A stretch of DNA of 18,840 nt from assembly GCA_004151065.3 (NCBI GenBank), contig NWUY0300013587.1, positions 1 through 18,840 of the forward strand. Reading direction: 5' to 3'. Source of the stretch: Larix sibirica. Lineage: Eukaryota; Streptophyta; Pinopsida; Pinales; Pinaceae. Shown here piece by piece: positions 9,121 to 17,410 of this stretch (positions within the stretch are counted from its first letter, which is position 1; each line of letters starts with the position of its first letter). The position numbers were made by a program, and so were the translations under genes. The notes beneath the pieces were generated by a model. The model ran no database searches. It was not told where the DNA came from and was given only the letters and a program-made list of their open reading frames with translations.

Positions 9121-9793
9121 CATGTATGAATGGTTCAATAAGCACATGAAATACAAAGAAATTCCTCTTATGATCATATGGTTTATCTATAAGGGTCGAA
9201 ATAGGATTATATTTGAAGGTAAAGAAGCTTCCATTTTCTTTGTCAGTGCCTCTACAATTGGTCTTTATTTTGATTTAGACAAGAGGAAATTTCATAAGCC
9301 TGCAAAACTTCAAACTAGACCTATATTTGATTATTCTAGCTCCATTAGTTTTTTTGATGGAGCTGAAAATAAGGGATGGAGTGGAGTAGGAATGGTGATC
9401 CAAGTTAATCAAAATAATTCCACTCATCTCTGGATGGGATGCGGGAGATGCTCAAATATGAAAGAAGAACTTATTTCTCTGTGGGGTCGTTTATGGTGTA
9501 CAAGGAAAAGGGGTATCCTTTACTTGCAGGTGATGGGGGACTCATTAGTGATTATAAATTGGGCAGCTAGTATATCAAACTTGTAGGTCCTTCAATTAGA
9601 ACAATGGAGATACAAGTTCAAAGACTTGATGAATTATTTTCCGGATATTTCTTTTGTTCACGGCTATAAGAAATTCAATCAACTAGCATATAAACTTTCA
9701 AAAAAGGCAGCAGGGGATATGAATGGCCTCATCTTTTATGAAGATTTTGTGCATGATATTTTGGTTGATAGTTGTTCCAAGGATTTCTTTTAA
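9121..9793 (+). pseudogene. LINE ORF2 remnant: RNase H domain and ORF2 C-terminus
   Basis: A single frame continues to a natural-looking TAA at 9791-9793, with one internal TAG at 9584-9586. SISFFDGAENKGWSGVGMVI carries the first catalytic Asp (FDGA), MKEELISL the Glu, and VMGDSLVIINW the second Asp. In FNQLAYKLSKKA the family's ADxLS reads AYKLS, so the last catalytic Asp is Tyr. A C-terminal RNase H of this kind is typical of several plant L1 lineages. The domain is otherwise the best preserved part of the element. Confidence 0.88.
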
Positions 9794-10094
9794 AACTGTG
9801 AGTTTATAGCTTATTCTTTGCAAGGATAATTTTGATAGTGAATCCTTTTGAGAAGATTCTATTAAGTATATTTTGGATATAGTTAGTTTCTTGTATTGGT
9901 CTTCCCTGAGCGATTGGTAATAGATAGGTTTGTAGGAAGGGAGATTTTTTGTATTTATGTTATTGAAGGAGAGAGGTATATTCTTTGAAAGATATAATAT
10001 ATTCATGGAAATTATATGTAAACTTTGATTATCATATGATGAAACAAGTTTATAGTGTTTTTTTCTTTCTGAAAAAGAAAAAAAGAAAAAAAAA
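9794..10094 (+). other. LINE 3' UTR and A-rich tail
   Basis: No coding potential follows the ORF2 stop. The segment ends in an A-rich tract with a few G interruptions (10072-10094), the expected 3' terminus of an L1-type insertion. GAGTGCC follows immediately. A minus-strand open frame across 9698-10006 is antisense to the LINE and has no motif. Confidence 0.8.
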
Positions 10095-10095
10095 G

Positions 10096-12330
10096 AGTGC
10101 CCACATTGGATGCTTCTAGTTCTTTGAGCACTACACTATATTCTTTGTTATTCAAATTGGATTTTTGTTTTGAGCCAAATGTTGATATTTAGTTCAATGA
10201 AAACCAAGAATTAAGAACTCAAGATTGGAGAATGTGTAAACTTATGAATTGAATTATCACTATGTATTTTATTGGAAAAGTTCCTACATATTCAAACTTT
10301 TTTGTTTTAGATTTATCTCTCAACATAATTTTCATAATTTTCATTATTATTATTTTTCATGCAAGTATCCGATTCTCTTACAATTCCATGCATGTGACCC
10401 GCCAAAAATTTAAAATTATTTAGTAATAATCTAAGAATCCTTAGTTATTATTTTTTTTTATTTGAGAGAAAGAGTTGGATCTAGTGAGAATTATTTGGAT
10501 CAAGGGATATGGATGTTTCTCTGAATAACAAGTGAGATGGGATTAAAAAGATAGGCTCATCCCCAAAATATATCACTCAAATATAGATACAAAAATCAAG
10601 GCATTATGGATTTAACATGATTTTCCCTCCCATAAGGCATGACACCGAGCGAAAATGTTGTAATTGTTGCTCCCTAGTAGGCTTGCAAGGAGTGACAAAG
10701 TTGGAACCATCTCTCCCTAGACAAGGAGATTGGAGATAAAATTCTCATACATGGCCCAAAATAGGGTTGGTTGAAGTGGATTTGGACCTCCTAATGATGG
10801 ATTTGACTCCCCACCCTTGGTAGGGACCATAATAGGCTTTATGTTTACCTTTATAACATCTCTAGGGAGCATGAAAAACCATTTTTTCATGGTAAAAAAG
10901 TATGACACTTAAGGATGACACTCAAGTGTGACATTTTGAGGTGTAACATGAATTCTCAAGTTTGATAGTAACATTATTTAAAATCCTCCTTAAAAATATG
11001 AATTCACATGTTTCTTTGGAATGTTCTTTGTGCTTGACATATTTTAATGCTAATGTGATAGTTGGATGCTTCTTGGTCATCAAAGAGATAGCTACTAATC
11101 ATATATTATGAAAATCATACCTTTAAGTATATTCCTTTTATCCATACAACTTGACACCATAAACATCAATATAGATGTTAAATTGAATGCTATATTCATC
11201 ATGTTATATATCATATAATTCCAAACACTTTTTACATAAGTTCCAATTCTTCTTGTCACTATAATGAGCAAGTTTAGGATTTCTCATGAAACTATAAACA
11301 ATTCTAACAACATCATTTATGTAAATTTTAATCCCCTAAGTATTGGGCCACTACATTTATATTTTTTCATTAGTCATAGGATAATCATTTGTAAAGTCAC
11401 CATGTGTCCTATATATACCTGAAAGAGATTTAGTTTTGGGGATCGCCAAAGACTATTTGGTAAACATAAGGTGTAATGGAGGTTTCCTTGTCGATGTGGC
11501 ATTGTTATTCATTCACTTTTTTATCATCCTCAGGTTTTGGCACTACTTATTATTTATATGCTTATGCCTTTTAGGTTATTTGGACAATGAAATTTGGTCT
11601 CTTAATAAACAATCCTTAGTTTATGCTCTGACAAATGAGGTTTTGTAGAATTTTCACTCTAATTGTTTTGGGGAATATTATATTGGTGTGGGATTTCTAG
11701 TGTTGGAAAGAATAAACATCAATTTATCTATGACAAAATTGGAAGGTTTAATTCATTACAATTTTGGTGATAGAGATGGTAGAAGTTAGGGTCTTCTCAG
11801 TCCCAAATCCTTGATTAAATCCTAGGTTCTACCATAAAGATAATGTTTGGAATTTGAGAGGTTTAATTTAGGTTAGAGTAGCAATAACATAAAGTGTATT
11901 GTTTAATGATTACAAATCCAAAATTTTGCATGTTTAAGTTATATAGGTGCAAAGTGAAATGTTGTACAAGTCAACACTCCTGAAATAGGGAAGAAAACAA
12001 AAAGTTATAGTCATTCCACCATAACATTCTCTTGGAAGGTAGAACTTTATTGGGATCTATGCCAGGACATAGTATAGAGGAAATATCAAAGTACATCCTA
12101 TAAAAAATTTATCAACAAAATATTATAATTCGCAAATTTGTAACATGTTCAAGGTCATATATCAACACAAACCCAAATTAGGGTTTTATAAAGAACACCG
12201 ACTTAAAATTATCATAAATTTTGATTGGAATCTTGTCTTGTGGTGATTCAAAAGGGGTTATAAATATGAATGTCCATGTTTAAGTTGATCCAAAATTTTA
12301 TCCAAGGGGATTTTAGTGGATGTATGTTTA
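10096..12330. other. AT-rich spacer without a supported gene
   Basis: I found no gene, RNA or well-supported transposon here. Minor items: an open frame of 63 codons on the minus strand (10717-10908) and one of 70 codons on the plus strand (11436-11648), neither with motifs. A minus-strand stretch around 11230-11330 vaguely recalls a Copia RNase H-linker peptide (VVRIVYSFMRNPK) but lacks supporting context. Confidence 0.5.
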
Positions 12331-12862
12331 CCTTGGTATCAATGATAGGGAGGCACACTTATTGATGCGTTAGTTTCCACACATGTGGTGATTTGGCATC
12401 TTCCAGAAGGGTACACTTGTTGACGATGATGGGTATTCCAAACATGTGGAATAACCACCTTAGAGGATGGTGTTATGCACTTAGATTTTGGGAATATGGA
12501 TTTATGAGAATTTAATCTACCTTGTGCATATGTTGAGGAGTGATTATTAAGCTAAGGAGTCATATTGGAGGAAATACCATATTTATTAAAGGAATTTTTG
12601 ACATGTGGACACCTAGACTTGGAGGATGCACCACATTGGGGGTTATGCAAACCCTAGTTCCATTTAGAATTTATTATTAGTGTAATTATTCACTTGGGGA
12701 TTTGTTGCTAACTTATCCTAGTGTTTATTTGTGGACTCAATCCATGTCTTTTTATTGGCTCCCCCCACTTTAGTCTATATAACAGGAGGAAATTGTATTT
12801 ATCATAACTTGTATTATGTTTAGAGATGTAATATTTGATCTAATCTTAACAATTTCCATTAT
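12331..12862. other. Possible LTR-like or promoter-like remnant
   Basis: The stretch contains repeated ACATGTGG words (about 12381-12388, 12442-12449 and 12601-12608), a CTATATAACAG TATA-like box near 12775-12785, and TTGTAAT-type pyrimidine/AT sequence before the Copia homology starts at 12863. This composition recalls the U3-R part of plant LTRs, but I found no matching second copy, terminal TG...CA pair or coding neighbour. It occupies the place where the rest of the Copia 3' LTR should be. Confidence 0.25.
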
Positions 12863-13018
12863 ATTTTCACCTCAAGGACTTCTCCCCCACACCCTTGGTA
12901 AGGGGGGCTTGGAAACCCTCCCAGTGCACTTGGCACATAGGAATTATGCATGGGGTTAACCATGTACCATTCTCTTGGAAAATATCAAATATATTGGTAC
13001 TGACTTCACCTCCTAACA
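12863..13018 (-). repeat. Copia 3' LTR, only the first ~156 bp recognisable
   Basis: The inner boundary at 13018 (CTAACA on the plus strand) abuts the polypurine tract. The similarity with 17254-17410 runs 156 against 157 bases and by eye is only about 70%, with shared blocks ATTTTCACCTCAAGG, CACCCTTGG and GGTTAACCATGTACCA. Left of 12863 I find no match to the remaining ~222 bases of the 5' LTR, nor the TGTTAGAGAGGC end. Confidence 0.85.
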
Positions 13019-13030
13019 TTCTCGCACTTG
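13019..13030 (-). other. Copia polypurine tract
   Basis: On the minus strand CAAGTGCGAGAA precedes the LTR start TGTTAG. The usual Copia tract here is AAGTGGGAGAA; one G is changed to C. It primes plus-strand synthesis in intact elements. Confidence 0.8.
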
Positions 13031-13143
13031 AATTCAATATTCAAGAAGTTCCTTGCTTGTGTTTTTCATGAGTGCAATTTCACAATGCTACCTTCATCAC
13101 ATTTTCAACAAGCCCAAAGAATTGTTTCACCATTCAAAATTCT

Positions 13144-13553
13144 CTATCCTAATTGAATTTTAAGATTACTTTCTACATTCACATCAGTATCAATTTTATC
13201 CAACAAGATCCCACCTTCTTCCACCACTTTTCTTATGAAATGGTACCTGATATCAATATTTTTCATGCAATCATGGAATGTTGGATTCTTCACTAAGTTA
13301 ATATAACTTTGACTATCACCATGCAAAGTAACCTTCCCCTGCATTATCTTGAAGTCATCCAATAGCTTCTCTATCCATATTGCATATTTGTTGGCCTTGG
13401 TTGTTGCCACATTTTTTTCTTCAATAGTTCATAAAGCCACCACTAGTTACAAACTATATGTCCAACATACAAATACATTAGAAAGAGTGAAAGTATATCA
13501 TGTAATACACTTTCATCCTTCTCTGTCTCAATGAAAATCAAAATATCCAAAAC
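13144..13553 (-). pseudogene. Copia RNase H remnant
   Basis: The start is broken by stops but still reads through TFTLSNVFVCW and VVAL (family GY.FTL...AVSW...LQ..VALS), then the open part reads KANKYAIWIEKLLDDF, HGDSQSYINLVKNPTFHD and DIRYHFIRKVVEEGGILLDK. DSQS.I.L.KNP.FH and DIRYHFIR are the conserved end of Copia pol. The N-terminal D.D of the fold is garbled by stops and small deletions. Confidence 0.92.
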
Positions 13554-13854
13554 CTATAATTTGTAAATGATCGATTTGTAGCAAATAGTAGCATATGAAG
13601 TGCCTCTTAAGTATCTAAATATCCACTTCACATCATTCCAATGCTCCTTACTAGGATTCTCCGTGAACCAACTAACGACCCTCACTACTTGGGAAATATC
13701 TGGTCTAGTGCTCACCATGGAAAACATGAGGCTCCCTATAGTTGATGAATATAGTACATGCAACATGATTTCCTTATCTACTCCTATACTAGGACAATGT
13801 TCGGAAGACAATTTTAAGTGTATAGGAAGTGGGGTTCTAACTAGTCTTTCATTC
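13554..13854 (-). pseudogene. Copia RT C-terminal / RNase H-connecting region
   Basis: The frame reads LSSEHCPSIGVDKEIM, then YSSTIGSLMFSMVSTRPDIS and HWNDVKWIFRYLRGTS. These are the well-known Copia motifs (Y.SA.GSLMYAM..TRPDI, HW.AVKWILRYLRGT). This segment is open for 85 codons and is among the best preserved of the element. Confidence 0.94.
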
Positions 13855-14560
13855 TACATATTAAAGTGATACAAAATATTTTCTACATATGAATTTTGAT
13901 TTAACCAAATCTTCATACCTAGTATGTCCCTATGTATCTTCATCCCTAGAATTTGTTTTTTTTCTCCTAAGTCCTTCATTTCACATGTCCTAGCTAATTG
14001 AGCCTTAATATCAATGATTTTCTTCATGATGGAGCCTACAACCAACATATCAACATATAATAGCAAGATAATGAAACATCCATAATGAAATCTCTTATTA
14101 TAATTTGCACAATGGTAAACTTCACTCCTACTGAACCCTTGGTTCTTCATGAAGGTGGAAATTTTTCTATACCATATCCTTGGTCCCTATTTCAATTGAT
14201 ATAGAGATTTACTGAGATTGTAAAAAAAAAATATTTGTCTCTTTATTTATATCCCTCGGGATGATCCATATAAATCTCTTCCTACAGATTTCCATACGAG
14301 AAAGTAGTTTTTACATCTAGTTTCTCCAACTCTAAATCACGTGCTACTACAAGGGAAAGTAAAACCCTCACAATAGTTAACTTCACAACTGGAGAGAATA
14401 TTCATTAAATTTTATACCTAACTTGTGCACATAAACCTTTTCCACTAAGTGATCTTTATACAGTTCTAGTAGCCTACCATTGTTCTTCTTTAATTTGTGC
14501 ACCCAGTCGTTGCCAAAAACCTTTCTTCTAGGTGGGATATCGACAAGTTAGCACATTTCA
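13855..14560 (-). pseudogene. Copia reverse transcriptase remnant, first part
   Basis: RVT_2 motifs run in order: RRKVFGNDWVHKLKK (family VGCKWVFK.K), VVARDLELEKLDVKTTF (family LDVKTAF), EEIYMDHPEGY (family EIYMEQPEGF), SLYQLK and WYRKISTFMKNQGFSRSE, then FIILLLYVDMLVVG, MKDLGEKKQILGMKIHRD and IWLNQNSYVENILYHFNM. The catalytic loop reads YVDMLVVG where the family has YVDDML.VG: one of the two Asp codons is gone (14043-14057), a clean three-base loss. Confidence 0.94.
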
Positions 14561-14867
14561 TTATTATGTAGTGATTTCATTTCCTCATCATTATATTTCC
14601 CCCATTTATCTACATTCTCACATTCTCTAGCTTCCTAAAATGGTCTAAGTTCACCATCATTAGTTAGCAAAGCAAAAGAGGAGTGGAAATTGGGAGAATA
14701 ACTTTTATAGGCACCTTTTGAGAAGTGTAGATATTCGGATTTCTAGCTGCTAAATTATTTCTCTTCATGTTGATGATAAGCTTCATTTTCATTTTCATTT
14801 TCATATCCACTTATTTATACTTCAATTGCAATATTAGGTGTGTTTTCTACCTCCTTACTTTTCATGG

Positions 14868-15540
14868 ATTTTTCATTAAAAATAACAACTTGTCTAATAA
14901 TTACCTTGTGGTTAGTAGGATCGCATATTCTATACCCCTTTACTATATTGCCATAACCATGAAACACATTTCCTTGATTTTAGTTCAAGTTTGGACCTTT
15001 TTTCTTTAGGAATGTGGGAAAAGGCATCACATACAAATTTACACAAATGAGAGTAATCAAATGGCTTACTACACCAAACCTCCTCTACATTCTATCCATT
15101 CATTGGAGTTGTAGAAGACCTACTAATAGGATAAACTGTTGTATTAATAGCCTCTTCTTAGAATCCATTATCCAACCTATGTGTGTTGAGCATGCTTCTT
15201 GCACATTCCATGATTGTGTGATTCATTCACTCAGCCACACCATTTTTATCTGAAGTATATGGAGGAGTCTTCTAGAGCTTAATTCCTTCCTACATCATTT
15301 TTTTATGAAACTCCTTGGAGAAATACTCTCATCCATTATCTATCCTAAGACATAAAATAGACTTCCCAATATTTTCTCTACTTATGCCTTGAACTCTTTA
15401 AATTTCTCAAAGGATTCATATTTATTTAAAAAAAATACATCCACACTCTTCTAGAATAATCATCTATAAAAGTTATAAAATAAATTGAACCATTTATAGA
15501 CAAAGTGGGATTGGTCCAAATATATTATAATGAATAATTT
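14868..15540 (-). pseudogene. Copia integrase catalytic core remnant
   Basis: Pieces in several frames follow the rve core: HYNIFGPIP (15515-15532 region), FIDDYSRRVWMYFF, LRIDNG, a stop, EYFSKEF, then DKNGVAE, a stop, MNHTIMECARSML, PISRSSTTPMNG, AFSHIPKEKRSKLELKSRKC and HKVIIRQVVIFNEKS. Of the DDE triad, the first Asp (family D..GP) is Asn, codon at 15524-15526; the second (LRxDNG) is kept; the Glu (NGVAE) is kept. Confidence 0.9.
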
Positions 15541-15954
15541 TCAAAAGATAAAACTTTTACAAGAGCTTGTAGTAAGCTGAAATCTCTTATGTTTACCAAA
15601 AATACTATTCTCACAAAAGTCTAAATTACAAGACTTAATCCTAGAAATCATACGTTGGTCATGCATAAATTTCAAGCATTTTTCACTCATATGCCCAATA
15701 TGTTGATGCCACACCATTATTCCATCCAAACAATTCCCTATGTTTGCTTTTGTTGCATGGTTTTTCACTATATCACTGCCCAAATGATACAAGGTCCCAT
15801 AATATTCTCCGTATGTTAACACCAAGGATCCTTTGGTAATTTTGCAATGATCATCACCAAAGATATCAGAATACCCCAACTTATCCATCATCTCGATTGA
15901 AATGAATTTATTTTATAGATATAATGCATGCTATAGATCAGACAACTTCCTTTC
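15541..15954 (-). pseudogene. Copia GAG-pre-integrase / integrase HHCC region
   Basis: A nearly open stretch continues from the protease: MMDKLGYSDIFGD, then KITKGSLVLTYGEYYGTLYH, then WHQHIGHMSEKCLKFMHDQR and SCNLDFCENSIFGKHKRFQL. This is the GAG_pre-integrs domain with the zinc-binding HHCC of integrase (WH...GH...........C..C). The second cysteine is Ser (CENS where the family has CE.C), so zinc binding is likely impaired. Confidence 0.93.
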
Positions 15955-16110
15955 TCTATCATCATCCTTCCTGATCCCAATATGCCCTATTCCCACAAAT
16001 TCTAAAGGATGATCATTACCCAACTAGACCAACCCACCACTATAGGATTGATATTTTAAAAACCAATATGTATGTGGAGACATGTGTAAATATGCACCAA
16101 AGTCCAAAAT
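15955..16110 (-). pseudogene. Copia aspartic protease remnant
   Basis: The minus strand from 16110 reads ILDFGAYLHMSPHTYWF, then YSGGLV, a TAG, and LGNDHPLEFVGIGHIGIR. The family motif is (W)ILDTGAS.H..P....F followed by .LG....V.G.G...I. The catalytic DTG reads DFG: Asp is kept but Thr is replaced by Phe, which should disturb the active site. Confidence 0.88.
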
Positions 16111-16270
16111 TAAAGTGCATAAAATGGATATTCTCTTATTGAGACAAAATACCTCACATGGTATTGTCTCTTTCTAATCTACTGTAGTTGCTTTAGCTAA
16201 TGGTTGATCCCTCTTTCCATCCTTATTTCCTTTCCTATATTGCAACAATAATTCCTTGAGTTCCCATTCT

Positions 16271-16307
16271 TCCTAAAATTCCATCATTTTCCTTACATAT
16301 TATGTCA
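16271..16307 (-). pseudogene. Degraded gag zinc knuckle (CCHC)
   Basis: The minus strand reads TGA CAT AAT, then ATGTAAGGAAAATGATGG and ATTTTAGGA. The intact form would be CHNC.K.GHFRK.C, so the first Cys codon is now TGA and an inserted base and substitutions scramble the rest. The match is by codon-level reconstruction and is therefore tentative. Confidence 0.5.
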
Positions 16308-16318
16308 TATGGACTTAG

Positions 16319-16962
16319 ATCTAGACTATGGTCTACCTTGTTGACCCCTTTCACTAGATTTGCTTCTCATATTTATGTCTTCACTAACGGTAGAGGGTTC
16401 TCGCTCAAGTAGTATCTTACAAATTGGATACTACATCATAAAATTTTAGAGTTCTTGATGATGAGTTGGTGATAACCATCACCAAATGATCCCAGGTATC
16501 TAGGAGGGAACATAAAAAATCGGTTACTTTTTCCTCATATGCCACCTCTACATTAATTGTGACCAATTTATTGATTAGTGTATTAAACTCATCCAAATGA
16601 TCTTCCATAGATGAACCCTCCTTCATCGTCAAATGATAAATATTATTTTTCAAGGAAACCTTATTTTTTATTTATTTAGTTTCATACAACTTAATTTTCT
16701 CCTGAAGGCTTTCCATAGCCTTTTATTCAAAAACACTGAATAAGACAGAGTCTTCTAAGCAAAGATAAATTGTAGAAACTTCCTTACTATCCATATTTTT
16801 TTGTGCCTCATTTTTCTTGGTGTTAGTTTTTTGCACAATCACTTTCAAGGATAGGGCTTGGTTGTTTTGAACTAGAAAATTGTCCACCTTCATCTTCCAA
16901 AGGAAGAAATTATTGCCATCAAGCTTATCAATCTCTAACTTGGACGTTAAACCTCTTACCAT
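16319..16962 (-). pseudogene. Copia gag remnant (UBN2-type capsid)
   Basis: The likely original start is ATG at 16962, opening MVRGLTSKLEIDKLDGNNFF, then LWKMKVDNFLVQNNQALSLK. After STIYLCLEDSVLF the frame meets a stop and reads on as KAMESLQEKIKLYETK; a further shift leads to NNIYHLTMKEGSSMEDHLDE, then FNTLINKL and DFLCSLLDTWDHL. These are the standard steps of plant Copia gag (K..G.N...W...M, LYM.K...L...L..L.M.EG.S...HL..F, LL.SLP.S...). A basic tail (LEREPSTVSEDINMRSKSSE) leads to the zinc knuckle. At least three lesions are present. Confidence 0.9.
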
Positions 16963-17012
16963 TGTTACATATTGCACTTGTAGAAAACCCTAAGCTAGCG
17001 ATTTTTTACAAG

Positions 17013-17030
17013 TTTCTACTCTGATACCTG
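17013..17030 (-). other. Copia primer-binding site (tRNA-iMet)
   Basis: On the minus strand the bases just inside the LTR read AGGTATCAGAGTAGAAAC. The canonical plant Copia site starts TGGTATCAGAG, complementary to the 3' end of initiator methionine tRNA. Two bases separate it from the LTR end, as is usual. The first T is changed to A. Confidence 0.9.
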
Positions 17031-17031
17031 A

Positions 17032-17410
17032 TGTTAGAGAGGCAAACAAAAATAACAATAGAATAAATATTTAAATGGAAACCATGTTGTATATAGGTAA
17101 AACCATAGGGAAATGACACCTTGAATTTCATTATTACATGGAAAATATATCTTACAATTATTTCTTGTACAATAATGATAAGGGTCACTTCCCTTTTATA
17201 GAATACATAAGAGGATTCTAGAAGGAACTGCTTTACATTGCAAGGTTCTAGAAATTTTCACCTCAAGGGCTCTACCCCTGCACCCTTGGGCAAGGGGGCA
17301 TCATCAACACCCCTTGCAACCCCCCTAGCATATAATAACACATGTGGTTAACCATGTACCACTCTATAGGAAAATATCGAAGTTATGGATATTGAATCCA
17401 CATTCTAACG
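17032..17410 (-). repeat. Copia 5' LTR (379 bp)
   Basis: The boundary at 17032 is set by TGTTAG directly next to the primer-binding site; the other at 17410 by CTAACG, matching CTAACA at the end of the left LTR (one terminal base changed). A minus-strand TATA box (CTATAAAAGG, 17192-17201) marks the U3 promoter. The U3 part (17254-17410) has a partner in the left LTR, sharing ATTTTCACCTCAAGG, CACCCTTGG and GGTTAACCATGTACCA. Confidence 0.88.
17192..17201 (-). promoter_or_regulatory. LTR TATA box
   Basis: CTATAAAAGG on the minus strand, about 210 bases into the LTR. Transcription would be expected to start some 25-35 bases further (about 17160-17170), reading into gag. Confidence 0.6.

Larger units (their letters stand above)
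6243..10094 (+). mobile_element. 5'-truncated plant L1-type LINE, inactive
   Basis: A non-LTR retrotransposon fragment of about 3.85 kb. ORF2 domains follow the usual plant L1 order: C-terminal end of the endonuclease, linker, reverse transcriptase, C-terminal RT region, zf-RVT zinc-binding domain and RNase H, then a ~280-bp 3' UTR and an A-rich tail at 10072-10094. ORF1 and most of the endonuclease are missing, the common result of incomplete target-primed reverse transcription. GAGTGCC at 6236-6242 recurs at 10095-10101 directly after the tail, a possible target-site duplication. The reading frame changes at least five times and carries many in-frame stops, so the copy is old and cannot encode a working enzyme. 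Confidence 0.93.
12863..17410 (-). mobile_element. Ty1/Copia LTR retrotransposon, Tork/Tnt1-like, inactive
   Basis: The element reads right to left. From 17410: 5' LTR, tRNA-iMet primer-binding site, gag with zinc knuckle, aspartic protease, integrase, reverse transcriptase, RNase H, polypurine tract and a partial 3' LTR. Integrase before RT marks it as Copia rather than Gypsy. GHMSEK in the HHCC region and LLLYVD, MKDLG and LGMKI in RT are typical of the Tork/Tnt1-like lineage. The copy is riddled with stops and frameshifts and has lost key catalytic residues in three enzymes. Because the outer part of the left LTR is missing, a target-site duplication cannot be tested. Confidence 0.95.

Noticed and set aside
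11230-11330. Minus-strand peptide resembling the Copia RT-RNase H linker (VVRIVYSFMRNPK)
   Set aside because: One short weak match with no neighbouring Copia motifs in the right order; chance resemblance is likely.
13349-13869. Plus-strand open frames of 61 and 89 codons
   Set aside because: Both are antisense to Copia RNase H and RT segments with clear motifs.
14767-15253. Plus-strand open frames of 80 and 79 codons
   Set aside because: They are antisense to the Copia integrase core; the first also crosses an ATTTTC simple repeat.
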